Assembly (NCBI GenBank): GCA_021790195.1
Contig: JAJYIF010000001.1
Location: forward strand, 124,001 to 188,000
Direction of reading: 5' to 3'
From: Nitrospirota bacterium
GTDB taxonomy: Bacteria; Nitrospirota; Thermodesulfovibrionia; Thermodesulfovibrionales; UBA9159
DNA length: 64,000 bases
The translations under genes and the position numbers were made by a program. Of the stretch, positions 38,582 through 48,401 are shown in pieces. Positions within the stretch are counted from its first letter, which is position 1; each line of letters starts with the position of its first letter. The notes under the pieces are model-generated. The model made no database searches, was not told the DNA's origin, and saw only the letters and a program-made list of their open reading frames with translations.

Positions 38582-38818
38582 ATGCATTGGCGCATTGTCG
38601 AACATGGAATGGAGTTTGGCTGGCTCTTCATCTTCGCCTTCACGGTCCTTGCAATACTCGGCATCATTTATCTGATGAGTCTGATTTCCGGCAAGAAAGA
38701 GAAGCATGGCGAGTCGCCGGTCCATATTCTCAAGAGGCGGTACGCAAAAGGGGAGATCACCAGGGAGGAGTTCGAAAGGATGAAGGCCGAGATTACAGGA
38801 CAAATATGTCCGAAATAA
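38582..38818 (+). CDS. Small SHOCT-domain membrane protein
   Basis: 78 residues with AAAGGAGGAC before the ATG. One membrane helix (about 12-34) is followed by a C-terminal SHOCT motif (HILKRRYAKGEITREEFERM), a short helix-turn-helix-like oligomerisation motif. These proteins are usually small, poorly characterised envelope factors. It is divergent from the Do protease operon and precedes the universal stress protein gene by 79 bases. Confidence 0.85.
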   Translation: MHWRIVEHGMEFGWLFIFAFTVLAILGIIYLMSLISGKKEKHGESPVHILKRRYAKGEITREEFERMKAEITGQICPK

Positions 38819-38897
38819 GGCGGCGGGGTCTCGCAGCTCCGAGATCTTCCGAAGATATGCGTTTTACTGTTAAATCAGGGGAAAGGAGAGACTTGAT

Positions 38898-39749
38898 ATG
38901 AGCGCAGCAGAGTTTTGTCCCATCGGCAGAGTCGAAAAATTGCTTCTGGCGGCCGACCGTTCGGAGTATAGCGAGGGAGCGGTAAGAGAGGCGATAAGAA
39001 TCGCCGAGAAGTGCTCGAGCCGGCTCTACGTGATTACGGTAGTCGAAATGAATCCCGAGTACGAGACGTTCGGCACCAACGTTACGCAGGGGCTTGAGAG
39101 GGAGGCGGCGGAATACTTTGCTTATCTGAAAAAGATGGCCGCCGAGAAAGGGGTATCCTGCGAGACGATTCTTCGCGAGAGCGGAGAACCTTATCGGCTT
39201 ATTGTCGATGAAGCCGCCGGGAAGGGCATCGACATGATAATTATGGGCAGGCGGGGACGCAAAGGGCTGGAGAAAGTCTTGATGGGCAGCACCGTTGCAA
39301 AAGTCATAGGCCATGCTCCCTGCAATGTCTTGGTAGTCCCGAGGGCCGCGCGGGTTGAATTCAAGAATATACTTATCGCGACCGACGGCTCCGAATACGC
39401 CGGCGACGCAGCGTCAACTGCTATTGAGATTGCGAAGGACAACGGCAGCCATGTTATTGTCCTGTCTGCCTACTTTCTGGACAACGAACTGGCTACCGCA
39501 GAGTCAAACGTCAAACGCGTCCTTGAAATTGCTCAACAAAAGGGGGTCGAAGCGGAAGTTGCCACCCCAAGGGGCAAACCCTACGATGCGATAATAGAAA
39601 CAGCGGGCGGCAGGGCCGTCGACCTGATAGTGATGGGCGCTTATGGAAAAACAGGCCTGAAGAAACTGCTCATGGGAAGCTCGACCGAGAAGGTCATCGG
39701 GCTTGCCGGATGCGCGGTCATGGTCGCCAGGCGCGTCACAGCTGGCTGA
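38898..39749 (+). CDS. Tandem universal stress protein (two UspA domains)
   Basis: 283 residues with two UspA repeats (about 10-150 and 151-283). Each has the ATP-binding GxxG-x9-GS motif: MGRRGRKGLEKVLMGSTVAK and MGAYGKTGLKKLLMGSSTEK. The N-terminal motifs KLLLAADRSEYSEGAV and NILIATDGSEYAGDAA are standard. It precedes the H+-ATPase gene by 57 bases and is likely co-expressed under energy or stress limitation. Confidence 0.94.
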   Translation: MSAAEFCPIGRVEKLLLAADRSEYSEGAVREAIRIAEKCSSRLYVITVVEMNPEYETFGTNVTQGLEREAAEYFAYLKKMAAEKGVSCETILRESGEPYRLIVDEAAGKGIDMIIMGRRGRKGLEKVLMGSTVAKVIGHAPCNVLVVPRAARVEFKNILIATDGSEYAGDAASTAIEIAKDNGSHVIVLSAYFLDNELATAESNVKRVLEIAQQKGVEAEVATPRGKPYDAIIETAGGRAVDLIVMGAYGKTGLKKLLMGSSTEKVIGLAGCAVMVARRVTAG

Positions 39750-39806
39750 GCAGCGCATATCGGGGACCTAAGTCAAAGGCTGATCGGGTATTCCTTGAGT
39801 TCTAAA

Positions 39807-42221
39807 ATGACAAGCACAGCCGAATACAAGAAGCTCTCGCTTGAGGAGTCTCTGGCGGTTCTGGAGACTTCCCGTGACGGTCTTTCCGGATCCGAAGCCG
39901 CGAAACGTCTTCAGATTTTCGGCTATAACGAGATCGCAGAGAAAAAGAAGAATCCGTTCCTTGATTTTCTGCTTCGCTACTGGGGACCGATGCCGTGGCT
40001 GCTCGAACTCGCGATGGCGCTGTCGTTTGTACTGAGACATTATCTCGAGGGGACGATAATCTTTGTCTTACTGACCGTAAATGCAGTGATAGGCCAGATG
40101 CATTCGCGCGGCTCTCAAAGGGCTGTGGAACTGCTCAAGAAGAAGCTGGCGGTCAAGGCCAAAGTACTGCGTGACGGCGGGTGGACCATAATCGAGGCAA
40201 AGGAGGTCGTGCCCGGAGACATCCTCGCGGTCGGGCTCGGGGACATCATACCCGCCGACGCCAAGATTTTCGGCGGCGAGCTCTCCGTCGATCAATCGGC
40301 CCTGACCGGCGAGTCAATGCCTGTGGAGATACGGCAATCCGACGTAATCTATTCAGGTTCCGTAGTAAGGCGCGGCGAGACCGGTTGTGTGGTGGTAAAT
40401 ACCGGGGTAAACACATACTTCGGCAAGACCGCCGAGCTGGTCAGGACGGCGAAGCCGAAGTCCCATCAGACAGAGGTAATGATGGCCATAGTCAGATATA
40501 TGATGTTTCTTGGGCTGACCGCATTGACCCTCATTCTGGCATACGGCCTGATCACTAAGCTTGAGGCCCATGTCGTTACGGTACTCACCCTGGCGGTGAT
40601 CTTCTTGATGGGCGCGGTGCCCGTGGCCCTTCCGGCGGTGCTTACGATAGTCCAGTCAGTCGGGGCCATGGAGCTAGCGAAAAAGGGCGCCCTTGTTACG
40701 AGACTCGATTCCATCGAGGACGCCGCTTCAATAGACGTCCTTTGTTTCGACAAGACCGGCACGATAACCCAAAACAAATTATCGGTTGCGGAAAGTGTGC
40801 CGTTTTCGGGTCACACAAAGGAGGATGTGGTCGCTACGGCTGCTCTGGCCTCGCAAGAGGAAGGGATGGATGTCATAGACCTGGCCGTGATCGGGTATGC
40901 CAGGAGTTTAAGGATCGATTTCAGACCTTACAAAAGGATCTCTTTTACGCCCTTCGATCCGGCAACCAAAAGGGCAGAGGCGGTAATCAGTCTCGCTGAA
41001 GAACGTTTCAGGGCTGTTAAAGGAGCGGCCCAGATAATCATGTCCATGTGTCGTGGAATTGATGAAAAGGACGTCCAAAGGGCGACCCAGATGATAGAGG
41101 GATTTTCGCGCAAGGGGTACAGAACTATAGCCGTCGCCCGCTCCGAAGGCGGCGACCCGGACAATCTGAGGCTTGTCGGGCTGCTGCCCCTTTCTGACCC
41201 GCCCAGGCCGGACTCTAAAGAGATGATAGAACAGGCACGGAAGCTCGGGATAAGACCGATAATGCTGACCGGGGACAACATAGCCATCGCCAGGGAGATA
41301 GCGCTTCAGGCCGGGATCGGGGGTAACATTATCAGGATGGCGGACATTGCGGGATTGAGCGAGGACGGGCAGCTTCAGGCTGTCGGGAATAGCGACGGGT
41401 TTGCCGAAATATATCCGGAGGACAAGTATAAGATCGTAAGTCTACTGCAGTCCAGGGGGCACATGGTGGGGATGACCGGTGACGGTGTCAACGATGCGCC
41501 TGCCCTAAAGCAGGCGGAGATGGGGATAGCCGTAAGCAATGCTACCGATGTTGCAAAGGCCTCGGCCAGCGTGGTCCTGACGGAACCCGGCATAAGCGTC
41601 ATTATAAGGGCCATAACCATTAGCAGACAAACCTATCAACGAATGCTGACATGGGTCATAAACAAGGTCACAAAAGTTATAGAATTCGTCGGTCTGCTTA
41701 CGGCGAGTTTCTTTCTGCTCCACGACATTGTGCTTTCCCTTCTCGGGATGTCGCTGCTCGTGTTCGCAAACGATTTCGTGTCCATGTCCCTTGCGACCGA
41801 CCATGTCGAATACACGCCTAATCCGAACAAATGGAACGTCAGGAACATCATACTCGCCTCGCTGGTCCCGGCCATGCTCTTTGTTATTGGAGACATATTC
41901 GTGATTCTTGTCGGCGCTAAATATCTCCTCCTGGGCAGGGCCGGAATCCGGACCCTGGCAATGCTTATTCTTGTATTTAACAGCCAGTTCAGGGTCCTTA
42001 TCGTAAGAGAGAGAAGGCACTTCTGGTCGTCGATGCCGAGCGGGCAAATGCTTATTTTGACTGTGGCCACGCTGATTTCTTTTGTTATGCTCGGCGTATA
42101 TGGCAACTTCATCCCGACTCTCGCCATGTATCAGGTCGCAGGCGTTTTGATGTTCTCAGCAGCACTCGCGCTCTGTATCGAATTCCCTAAGTTTTACGTA
42201 TTCCGAAGGTTCAAATTATAA
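39807..42221 (+). CDS. P3A-type plasma-membrane H+-ATPase
   Basis: About 804 residues from ATG 39807; TTG 39795 is an alternative start. The N-terminal P-ATPase repeat (LSGSEAAKRLQIFGYNEIAE), the actuator loop with DQSALTGESMPV (TGES), the phosphorylation motif CFDKTGTITQNKLSV (Asp about 315) and the hinge MVGMTGDGVNDAPALKQAEM are present. Length and the absence of long C-terminal regulation fit prokaryotic P3A proton pumps rather than Ca2+ or Cu+ pumps. It uses ATP to export protons and hold pH or charge balance. The gene follows the universal stress protein gene. Confidence 0.93.
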   Translation: MTSTAEYKKLSLEESLAVLETSRDGLSGSEAAKRLQIFGYNEIAEKKKNPFLDFLLRYWGPMPWLLELAMALSFVLRHYLEGTIIFVLLTVNAVIGQMHSRGSQRAVELLKKKLAVKAKVLRDGGWTIIEAKEVVPGDILAVGLGDIIPADAKIFGGELSVDQSALTGESMPVEIRQSDVIYSGSVVRRGETGCVVVNTGVNTYFGKTAELVRTAKPKSHQTEVMMAIVRYMMFLGLTALTLILAYGLITKLEAHVVTVLTLAVIFLMGAVPVALPAVLTIVQSVGAMELAKKGALVTRLDSIEDAASIDVLCFDKTGTITQNKLSVAESVPFSGHTKEDVVATAALASQEEGMDVIDLAVIGYARSLRIDFRPYKRISFTPFDPATKRAEAVISLAEERFRAVKGAAQIIMSMCRGIDEKDVQRATQMIEGFSRKGYRTIAVARSEGGDPDNLRLVGLLPLSDPPRPDSKEMIEQARKLGIRPIMLTGDNIAIAREIALQAGIGGNIIRMADIAGLSEDGQLQAVGNSDGFAEIYPEDKYKIVSLLQSRGHMVGMTGDGVNDAPALKQAEMGIAVSNATDVAKASASVVLTEPGISVIIRAITISRQTYQRMLTWVINKVTKVIEFVGLLTASFFLLHDIVLSLLGMSLLVFANDFVSMSLATDHVEYTPNPNKWNVRNIILASLVPAMLFVIGDIFVILVGAKYLLLGRAGIRTLAMLILVFNSQFRVLIVRERRHFWSSMPSGQMLILTVATLISFVMLGVYGNFIPTLAMYQVAGVLMFSAALALCIEFPKFYVFRRFKL

Positions 42222-42353
42222 ACCGGATTGCGCACTCTGCAAGAAACTTCTTCCTCAAGGTACTAAGAAATAAGTTCCGTTAACATGACGAACCAGGAAT
42301 ATGGGACAGAGCGAACAGGATCTCCAGACCGTGTTAAGCTATTAATGCAGAAG

Positions 42354-42374
42354 AGCGCCGCGGCCTGCGGCGCT
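42354..42374. terminator. Hairpin between convergent genes
   Basis: AGCGCCGC and GCGGCGCT flank a five-base loop in the 205-base gap between the ATPase gene and the NHL gene, whose ends face each other. There is no T-run on either side, so it would be a factor-dependent or weak bidirectional terminator. Confidence 0.45.
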
Positions 42375-42426
42375 GTTCTGTCCTCTGCGACTTGTGTGAT
42401 TCTGTGGTATCAGGCGTCTTCTAAAA

Positions 42427-43335
42427 TCAAGGGTTTTCTGTCGAATAGATCTGGACGCGGTTGTTGTTTCTGTCCGCCACAAACATATCTCCGTTTTCGT
42501 TGACGCATACATCGGTGGGATAATAAACCTCGTCTGTCCGCCATCCCAGCCTTAACTGACGGCCCTTGAAGGAGCCGTCGAGGCCGAGCATGACAATCCC
42601 CCCTCCGGTGCGGTCTACAACATAGATGTTCCCCTTCGTGTCCGTAGTCATGGCGACCGGGAAATTCATATATTCCTTCATGCTTTTTGTCAGGGGAGAA
42701 AAAGTATTGGAGTCTTTCGGCGCCGAGTAAATGACAGCCTTCACGCTGTCGAGAAGCAGTATATCGCCACGGGTGTTTACGGTAATGTCCGACATGAAGC
42801 CGTAATCCTTCGGGAACTCGATCTGCCTCCGGAACTTGCCGTCCGGATTTAGTATCACGACGCGGCCCGAATAGATATCAAGGATATATATATTGTCGCC
42901 GGCGTCCAGCGCGACGCCTTTGGGGTCCATAGTCTGCGCGTCCGGAAGGTCCGCAGGCGCGAGGAACTCCACAAAGGTCCCGTCCGGCTTCAGATGCAGT
43001 ATGCGGTGCTGTTTTTCATCAGGGACGAAAAGGTCTCCCTTCGAATTCCTCCTCACTTTGAAGGGGTATCCCATCTGGGAAACTTTGATCTCCTTGCCGC
43101 CGGTCAGGTTTTCGTTCTTATAGCCGTAAACAAGAAGCCTGTCATTCCCCGAATCACTCACGATCAGGGTGTCGCCGGTGCAGGCAAGCCCGCCGGGTTG
43201 ACTGATGCTGACCCCCTTATCGTCGGTATACACCGTAGTTATGTAACGCGCCTTGAACGCCTCGGCGCCGAAGGCGCTTGCGGGAAGAGCAAGCGCCGCC
43301 AACAGAAGGAGCAGTCCTGATAGCTTTCTTATCAT
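42427..43335 (-). CDS. Secreted NHL-repeat beta-propeller protein (3' end of the nanowire locus)
   Basis: 302 residues with a signal peptide (LLLLAALALPASAFG). The body is a run of NHL blades with repeated GVALDAGDNIYILDIYSGRV and DVCVNENGDMFVADRNNNRV patterns, forming a six-bladed propeller. NHL proteins act as scaffolds or binding platforms; in the OmcS region of Geobacter, as I recall, such genes also occur. It follows the 16-haem cytochrome by four bases and ends the eight-gene operon that begins with the YncE-like gene. Confidence 0.88.
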   Translation of the reverse strand: MIRKLSGLLLLLAALALPASAFGAEAFKARYITTVYTDDKGVSISQPGGLACTGDTLIVSDSGNDRLLVYGYKNENLTGGKEIKVSQMGYPFKVRRNSKGDLFVPDEKQHRILHLKPDGTFVEFLAPADLPDAQTMDPKGVALDAGDNIYILDIYSGRVVILNPDGKFRRQIEFPKDYGFMSDITVNTRGDILLLDSVKAVIYSAPKDSNTFSPLTKSMKEYMNFPVAMTTDTKGNIYVVDRTGGGIVMLGLDGSFKGRQLRLGWRTDEVYYPTDVCVNENGDMFVADRNNNRVQIYSTENP

Positions 43336-43339
43336 ATCA

Positions 43340-44614
43340 TCACCTCTTGTATTCCTTATGGCATTGGATGCACAGCTCCGTTATTGTGGGGAAAGGTATC
43401 ATCGTCTTGTACGGGGTGCCGTGCGCCCTGTGACAGCTAAGACACATCAAGGTATTGTTCTTGTTCCTCGGGTCGGTGTACTTCGGCCCTATGGGATGGG
43501 TCGAGTGTTTCTGCCACTCGTGGCAGGAACCGCACAGGTTTATGACGGAAGTCTGGTTAAACAGCATCAGGTTGTCCGAGGCATGAGGCGCATGACACGC
43601 CATGCATTTGCCGTCCTTTATCGGCTCGTGCTTGGTCACCGACTTCTCCTGTCTCTCGATAGTGTCCGAATGGCACTTCCCGCAAAGCTTCAGCATGGGG
43701 GCATTGAGGAGATTCGTCTCTTTCGAGGCATGGGGCGTGTGGCATATAAGGCATCCGCCCTTGGTGTAGAACGGCCAATGCAACTGGTTTTTCCCCAGGG
43801 CATCGTCCACCATGTTGCTGTGACAGCTTCTGCAGAGCTCGAAAACCGGCTTCTTAAGGGCCAACGGGTTCTGAGAAGTCGTGCTTTCATGGCACTGCCC
43901 GCACATCTTGCTCTCCACGGGAGGATGCACATTGTCAAAAAGCATACCGGCCCTGTTGGAGCCGTGCGGGTTGTGACAGAGTATGCATTTGGCGTTCCCG
44001 ACAGGATAGCCCATGTGCTTCGATGCGAAGATCGGCGCGTTTATATTGTGGCAGCCCTTGCAAAGATCGGGCACGTCGTTTTTCAATAAATGCTCCGCGC
44101 CCGGGGAGGCGTGGGGACTATGGCAGTTTATGCAGCCTTTTTCGACCGGGTCGTGTTTGAACCTGACCGAGGCGACTTTCTGCGCCATGTCCTTGTGGCA
44201 CCCGAAGCACAGGTCGTTACCGGATTTGAGCAGATTGAACTTGTTGTCGGAGGCGTGGGGATCGTGACAGTTCACGCACTTGCCTTCACGCGCCACCTTG
44301 TGTACGCTTCGGGCATTCGACGGTACAATGTCCTTGTGACATTTGAAGCATATCTTGCTGGTGTCCGCAGCCAATTGCTTGGGGTGGTTGGACGTATGAG
44401 GATCATGGCAGCCCGTGCATTGCCCGATCTTCACGGGAGTATGGACGAAGGGCTTGCTCAGCTTTTCCTGAATGTCCACATGACAGCCCAGGCATATCTT
44501 GCCGTGGGCGCCCGGCTTCAGATGGAATACGTTCTCCTGCGCATATGCCGGAACACTCAAAAAGAGCGCCGCAGAAGAAGCGGTCAAAAGAAGGATTCTA
44601 TATAACAGTTTCAT
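43340..44614 (-). CDS. Periplasmic or exported cytochrome c with 16 haems
   Basis: 424 residues. Signal peptide ends at VPAYAQEN. I count 16 CxxCH motifs, mostly as doubled CxxCH units with the CHDPHTS/CHSPHAS pattern and intervening KHDPVEKG-like segments, so the protein is a long haem wire. The last motif CIQCH lies at the C-terminus (HKEYKR). It follows the 26-haem cytochrome by 13 bases and is surely in the same operon. It may carry electrons from the inner membrane towards the outer-membrane parts. Confidence 0.93.
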   Translation of the reverse strand: MKLLYRILLLTASSAALFLSVPAYAQENVFHLKPGAHGKICLGCHVDIQEKLSKPFVHTPVKIGQCTGCHDPHTSNHPKQLAADTSKICFKCHKDIVPSNARSVHKVAREGKCVNCHDPHASDNKFNLLKSGNDLCFGCHKDMAQKVASVRFKHDPVEKGCINCHSPHASPGAEHLLKNDVPDLCKGCHNINAPIFASKHMGYPVGNAKCILCHNPHGSNRAGMLFDNVHPPVESKMCGQCHESTTSQNPLALKKPVFELCRSCHSNMVDDALGKNQLHWPFYTKGGCLICHTPHASKETNLLNAPMLKLCGKCHSDTIERQEKSVTKHEPIKDGKCMACHAPHASDNLMLFNQTSVINLCGSCHEWQKHSTHPIGPKYTDPRNKNNTLMCLSCHRAHGTPYKTMIPFPTITELCIQCHKEYKR

Positions 44615-44627
44615 ACCGTTCTCCTCT

Positions 44628-46601
44628 CTATTTCTTCTCGACTATATGGCAGTCGTCGCACGATCTTCCCCCGAATGGAGGATGGACATTCGTCTTGAAG
44701 AACTTGGGGTCCTTCGAGGCGTGCGGGTCGTGACAGCGCACACAGTTCATCACCGACGGATCGATATTGATATGGGCATTGCTGAAGGAAGCCGCCTTGA
44801 GGTCATGACACTGCCCGCAGACATCCGCCATCGGCTGCAGGAGCAGACGCGCCTGGGCCGAATAATGCGGACTGTGACAGGTGAGACAGTCGCTTGCGGC
44901 CGGCGGATGGTTCTTCTCTTTGCCCATCCTCTCTTTCAGGTCTTTGTGACAGGCCAGACACATGTCCGGGCCCTCCACCAGGAGGAGCTTGCTCAATTTA
45001 GACTTGTGCGGGTTATGGCACTTTGTGCACTCCCCGGACTCAAAGGGAGGATGCTTGCTCTTCGCCTGGGCCAGCCCTGTAGCGAGATCAGTGTGGCACT
45101 GCAGGCAGAGGACGTTCTGTTTATCCAGCAAGACGCCTTCCTGCGCGCTGCCGTGGGGATCATGGCAGTTCAGACACAACCCGTCCACAAAGGGCTCGTG
45201 GTTTGTGCCGCCCGGTATCTGTTTCATGAAATCGCTGTGGCACTGAACACAGAGCTTTGCGTCCTCGGCCTTGAGGAACTTCGAATTGTCCGCGCCGTGG
45301 CCGTCATGGCAGGCTGTGCAGAGGCCGCTCGAGACCGGTTTATGGACATAAGCCTTGAAGAATTTCGCCTCGGCGTTCGTGTGGCACGAGTAACAAACCT
45401 TGTCGATCCTGTCCTTGAAGATGTATTTGTATCCTGACCCATGAGGATTGTGACAGGCGACGCATGTCTCTTTGGCGAACGGAGGATGGGTATCTTTGAA
45501 TTTCTGCTCTTTTACTTTCGAATGGCATTGGAAGCACAGCTCTCCGACGCTCACATTAAGCATGTTCTTGTTCTTGGCGGCGTGCGGCCTGTGGCACGAG
45601 AGACAGCCCTTCTCGCTCTTTACCGGCGCATGGGCGAACGAAACCGCCGCTCCCTTATCCGAGTGGCAGCTCACGCAGAGATCGTCGATTCTCTGTAGGA
45701 GCAGCCTGTTGTTATCAGAATCATGAGGGTTATGACATGAAAGACACATCCCCTCTTTAAACGGGACATGCTCAATTGTGCCTCCCTGCTTAAGCGTCGC
45801 TTCATCGTGGCACTGGAAGCAGAGCGCGCTTCCGCTCTGGGTCAGTTCGAAAGGCTTGGGCGAAGAAGGAGGATTGTGGCACGCATCGCAGCTAGAGGTC
45901 GAAACGGGGTTATGTAGGCTCGTCTTGAGGAGTTTGGGCTGTTCGGACGAGTGAGGGTCATGGCAAACAAGACACGATTTGGTCTCTACCGGATAGTCTT
46001 CGTGGGCCTTCTTAAACGCCGCCTGCTTGCTGTCGTGGCAGCCGAGGCAGAGCTCTATGGAAGGTTTTGTAAGGAGGTCCTTTTCTTTGGAGCCGTGGGA
46101 GAGATGACAGGCCCTGCAGCCCTCGGTCAAAAGGACCTTATGGACGACCTTCTTTTCATAATTCTCCTTCTTGTGGCACTGATAGCATACTTCCCTTCCC
46201 TCGGCCTTCAAGAGATAGGCCGATTGAGACGCATGCGGATTGTGGCACTGGGTGCACTTTCCCTTCGTGACCGCAGTATGGACATTAGGCAGGTTCAGCC
46301 CGAGTTTATCCTTTGCATGGCACGAATAGCAGAGATCATTCCCCTCTTTCTTGAGGATAAGCTTGGGCACTATGCCGTGGCGGAGGTGGCAGTCCTCGCA
46401 CTTTTTGTCTTTCACCGGGGCGTGAATGTCCTTCATGGACATATAGGTCTCGGTAAATTTCTTATGGCAGTCGAGGCAGCCCTTGCTCACGAATTTCCTC
46501 TCGGCAGTCAGAGAGGAGTGGACCCCTAAGAAGAGGCCGGACAAAAGAACGGCCGTAAAGAGCACAATAATCTTGTTATTCCTTTTCACTGAGCTGAACA
46601 T
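44628..46601 (-). CDS. Periplasmic or exported cytochrome c with 26 haems
   Basis: 657 residues from ATG 46601, preferred because of the AAAGGG upstream; ATG 46619 would give an ATGA overlap with the prolyl isomerase stop and cannot be excluded. A hydrophobic N-terminal segment (IIVLFTAVLLSGLFLGVHSS) is the signal. I count 26 CxxCH motifs in regular doubled units (CHNPHAS, CHDPHSS, CHDGHGA). A 26-haem cytochrome, as I recall, also stands beside omcS in Geobacter sulfurreducens (GSU2495). It should form a long electron wire. Confidence 0.93.
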   Translation of the reverse strand: MFSSVKRNNKIIVLFTAVLLSGLFLGVHSSLTAERKFVSKGCLDCHKKFTETYMSMKDIHAPVKDKKCEDCHLRHGIVPKLILKKEGNDLCYSCHAKDKLGLNLPNVHTAVTKGKCTQCHNPHASQSAYLLKAEGREVCYQCHKKENYEKKVVHKVLLTEGCRACHLSHGSKEKDLLTKPSIELCLGCHDSKQAAFKKAHEDYPVETKSCLVCHDPHSSEQPKLLKTSLHNPVSTSSCDACHNPPSSPKPFELTQSGSALCFQCHDEATLKQGGTIEHVPFKEGMCLSCHNPHDSDNNRLLLQRIDDLCVSCHSDKGAAVSFAHAPVKSEKGCLSCHRPHAAKNKNMLNVSVGELCFQCHSKVKEQKFKDTHPPFAKETCVACHNPHGSGYKYIFKDRIDKVCYSCHTNAEAKFFKAYVHKPVSSGLCTACHDGHGADNSKFLKAEDAKLCVQCHSDFMKQIPGGTNHEPFVDGLCLNCHDPHGSAQEGVLLDKQNVLCLQCHTDLATGLAQAKSKHPPFESGECTKCHNPHKSKLSKLLLVEGPDMCLACHKDLKERMGKEKNHPPAASDCLTCHSPHYSAQARLLLQPMADVCGQCHDLKAASFSNAHINIDPSVMNCVRCHDPHASKDPKFFKTNVHPPFGGRSCDDCHIVEKK

Positions 46602-46615
46602 CCCTTTTCCCTTTC

Positions 46616-48361
46616 TCATAGCTGTTCGCAATTACTGAGATAGACCTCGACCTTGTAATGGGTCGTAAGCTTCCCGGCCCAATCGTCAAGGTCTTTCGTC
46701 ATCTTTTCGTTAAGAATTTTCTTATTGATCATCCCTTTGACACTATCCAGAGGCTGGGCAACGGGCGGGGCGATTTCCTGCACATAGATGACGTAATAGT
46801 ATCCGTCAGGGCTTTCATAGAGCTTAAAGTCGCCGGATTTTGCGTCTTCGATCGCCTTGCGGGCCCCTTGAGGCAGCTCAGCCGTGAACATAGAGGCGCC
46901 ATCAAAGACCATAAGTCCGTCAGTCTTCTTGACCTGACCTTCGGCGTTGTCGCGCACCCACTGGAAGTCCGCGCCCTTCTCTAATTTATCTATTGCATCA
47001 TCGGCGGCCTTTCTCTTCGTGAAAACGAGGCTGCTCAGCTTCACCTTCTTAAGACTCGTGTAGTCGCTCTTGTGCTTTTCATAATATGCCTTGACCTCGT
47101 CGTCCTTCACCTTTACTTCGGGGGAAATGACCTTCGTAATAAACAATCCGAAGAGCAGGGAATTCTCATAATCCCTAAGCCTGTCCTTGTACTCTTTGGT
47201 CTTGTCGATCCCCTGCCTGACCGCCTCTCCTTCGAGCACCCTCTTCTGAACGACCTCTTCCATGGTCGGAAACTTCTGCGCATTCACCTGCTTGTCCTTT
47301 ATCGACTCCTCGATGCCGTGGAAGAATTTACCTTTGAGGACCTCAGAAAACTCGGCCACCGTCACGGGCTTTTCGCCCTTGACCCTGATCAGGACCCTCT
47401 TGTCCTTCATAAACTTCCCGAAGCCCGGCTTCTTTGCCTCGTAATCGAGGCTGTTGAAGACCTTCTTGTCGACCATCACATATTTCTTGATCAGGCCCGT
47501 CAGATACTTTTTGAAAGCATTCGTCTTGTCTAATTCAAGCACTTCCTGCTCCGTCTGTTCCTTGACCTTCGGGTCGTCCGGATAGCTTATATCTTCGAGT
47601 TTCAGAATCGTGTAGCCGGACTCGACCTTTATAACGGGGCTGACCGAGCCGGTCTTCATGGAAGAAACGACCTTCTCGACCTCGGGCTGGAGGTCCTTGT
47701 TCTTGATGAACTTTCCTTCGAGCTCCCCGCTCGCTTCCTTTTTTTCTATGGCCTCCTTTGCCACCTTCGCGAAATCCTTGCCCGCCTTGATCTCCTTCTC
47801 CATCTTCTTTGCGGGCTCTTCCTTCCCGAAAAAAATGGACGCTATCTTGTATTGTTTTATCGCGTCCTTGTATTTCTTTTCCACTTCGGACTTGTTCACC
47901 TTTACGTCCTTGATGTGCTGTTCCCTGAGCATTTCCCTCAGGAGGGTCTTTGAATGGAGACTCACCGCCTTCTTGTACTCCGGCAGCTCGTCGAAACCCA
48001 TGTTGCGTGTCTCGGCCAGGATCAACCTTGTATTGATCATACGCTTCAATATATCGCAATAGTCCTTCTTGCCCGCCTTTTCCTTCTTTTCTGACATCTC
48101 CTCATGCGAGCGGGCGAGCATCTCGGTCAGCTCTTTCAGGGTGATCGGCTCACCGCTAACCGAAGCGACAGGCGTATCCGAAAAGAGAGGAGAGAAAACA
48201 GGGACGTTCAGAGTGACCCTTTCCTCGGAAAGTCTGGGGGCCGCAGCCGCAGCCGCCTTACCGTTCGGCTTGTCCGGTTTCTGATCGTCCGCGAAGCCGG
48301 TCGCGGCGCAGAGAAATATGCTAATCAAGACTGCCTTAAATACCATCGAAAAATATTTCAC
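46616..48361 (-). CDS. Periplasmic parvulin-type peptidyl-prolyl isomerase (SurA/PpiC-like)
   Basis: 581 residues from GTG 48361 behind GGAGGAAAC. Signal peptide SIFLCAATGFADD. An N-terminal SurA-like helical region (about 60-170) precedes a parvulin domain (GELEGKFIKNKDLQPEVEKV, SPVIKVESGYTILKLEDISY) and a second, more divergent one (KADDAIDKLEKGADFQWVRD, DGYYYVIYVQEIAPP). These isomerases help fold outer-membrane and secreted proteins. Its stop overlaps the following cytochrome start region, suggesting that it assists folding of haem proteins or the barrel of this locus. Confidence 0.87.
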   Translation of the reverse strand: MKYFSMVFKAVLISIFLCAATGFADDQKPDKPNGKAAAAAAPRLSEERVTLNVPVFSPLFSDTPVASVSGEPITLKELTEMLARSHEEMSEKKEKAGKKDYCDILKRMINTRLILAETRNMGFDELPEYKKAVSLHSKTLLREMLREQHIKDVKVNKSEVEKKYKDAIKQYKIASIFFGKEEPAKKMEKEIKAGKDFAKVAKEAIEKKEASGELEGKFIKNKDLQPEVEKVVSSMKTGSVSPVIKVESGYTILKLEDISYPDDPKVKEQTEQEVLELDKTNAFKKYLTGLIKKYVMVDKKVFNSLDYEAKKPGFGKFMKDKRVLIRVKGEKPVTVAEFSEVLKGKFFHGIEESIKDKQVNAQKFPTMEEVVQKRVLEGEAVRQGIDKTKEYKDRLRDYENSLLFGLFITKVISPEVKVKDDEVKAYYEKHKSDYTSLKKVKLSSLVFTKRKAADDAIDKLEKGADFQWVRDNAEGQVKKTDGLMVFDGASMFTAELPQGARKAIEDAKSGDFKLYESPDGYYYVIYVQEIAPPVAQPLDSVKGMINKKILNEKMTKDLDDWAGKLTTHYKVEVYLSNCEQL

Positions 48362-48401
48362 GTTTCCTCCATATGTCCAAATCTTCAGTCTCAGACAGAT
48401 T

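Noticed and set aside
42285-42503. Small plus-strand gene between the ATPase and NHL genes
   Set aside because: It overlaps the NHL gene end, has no ribosome binding site and no recognisable motif.
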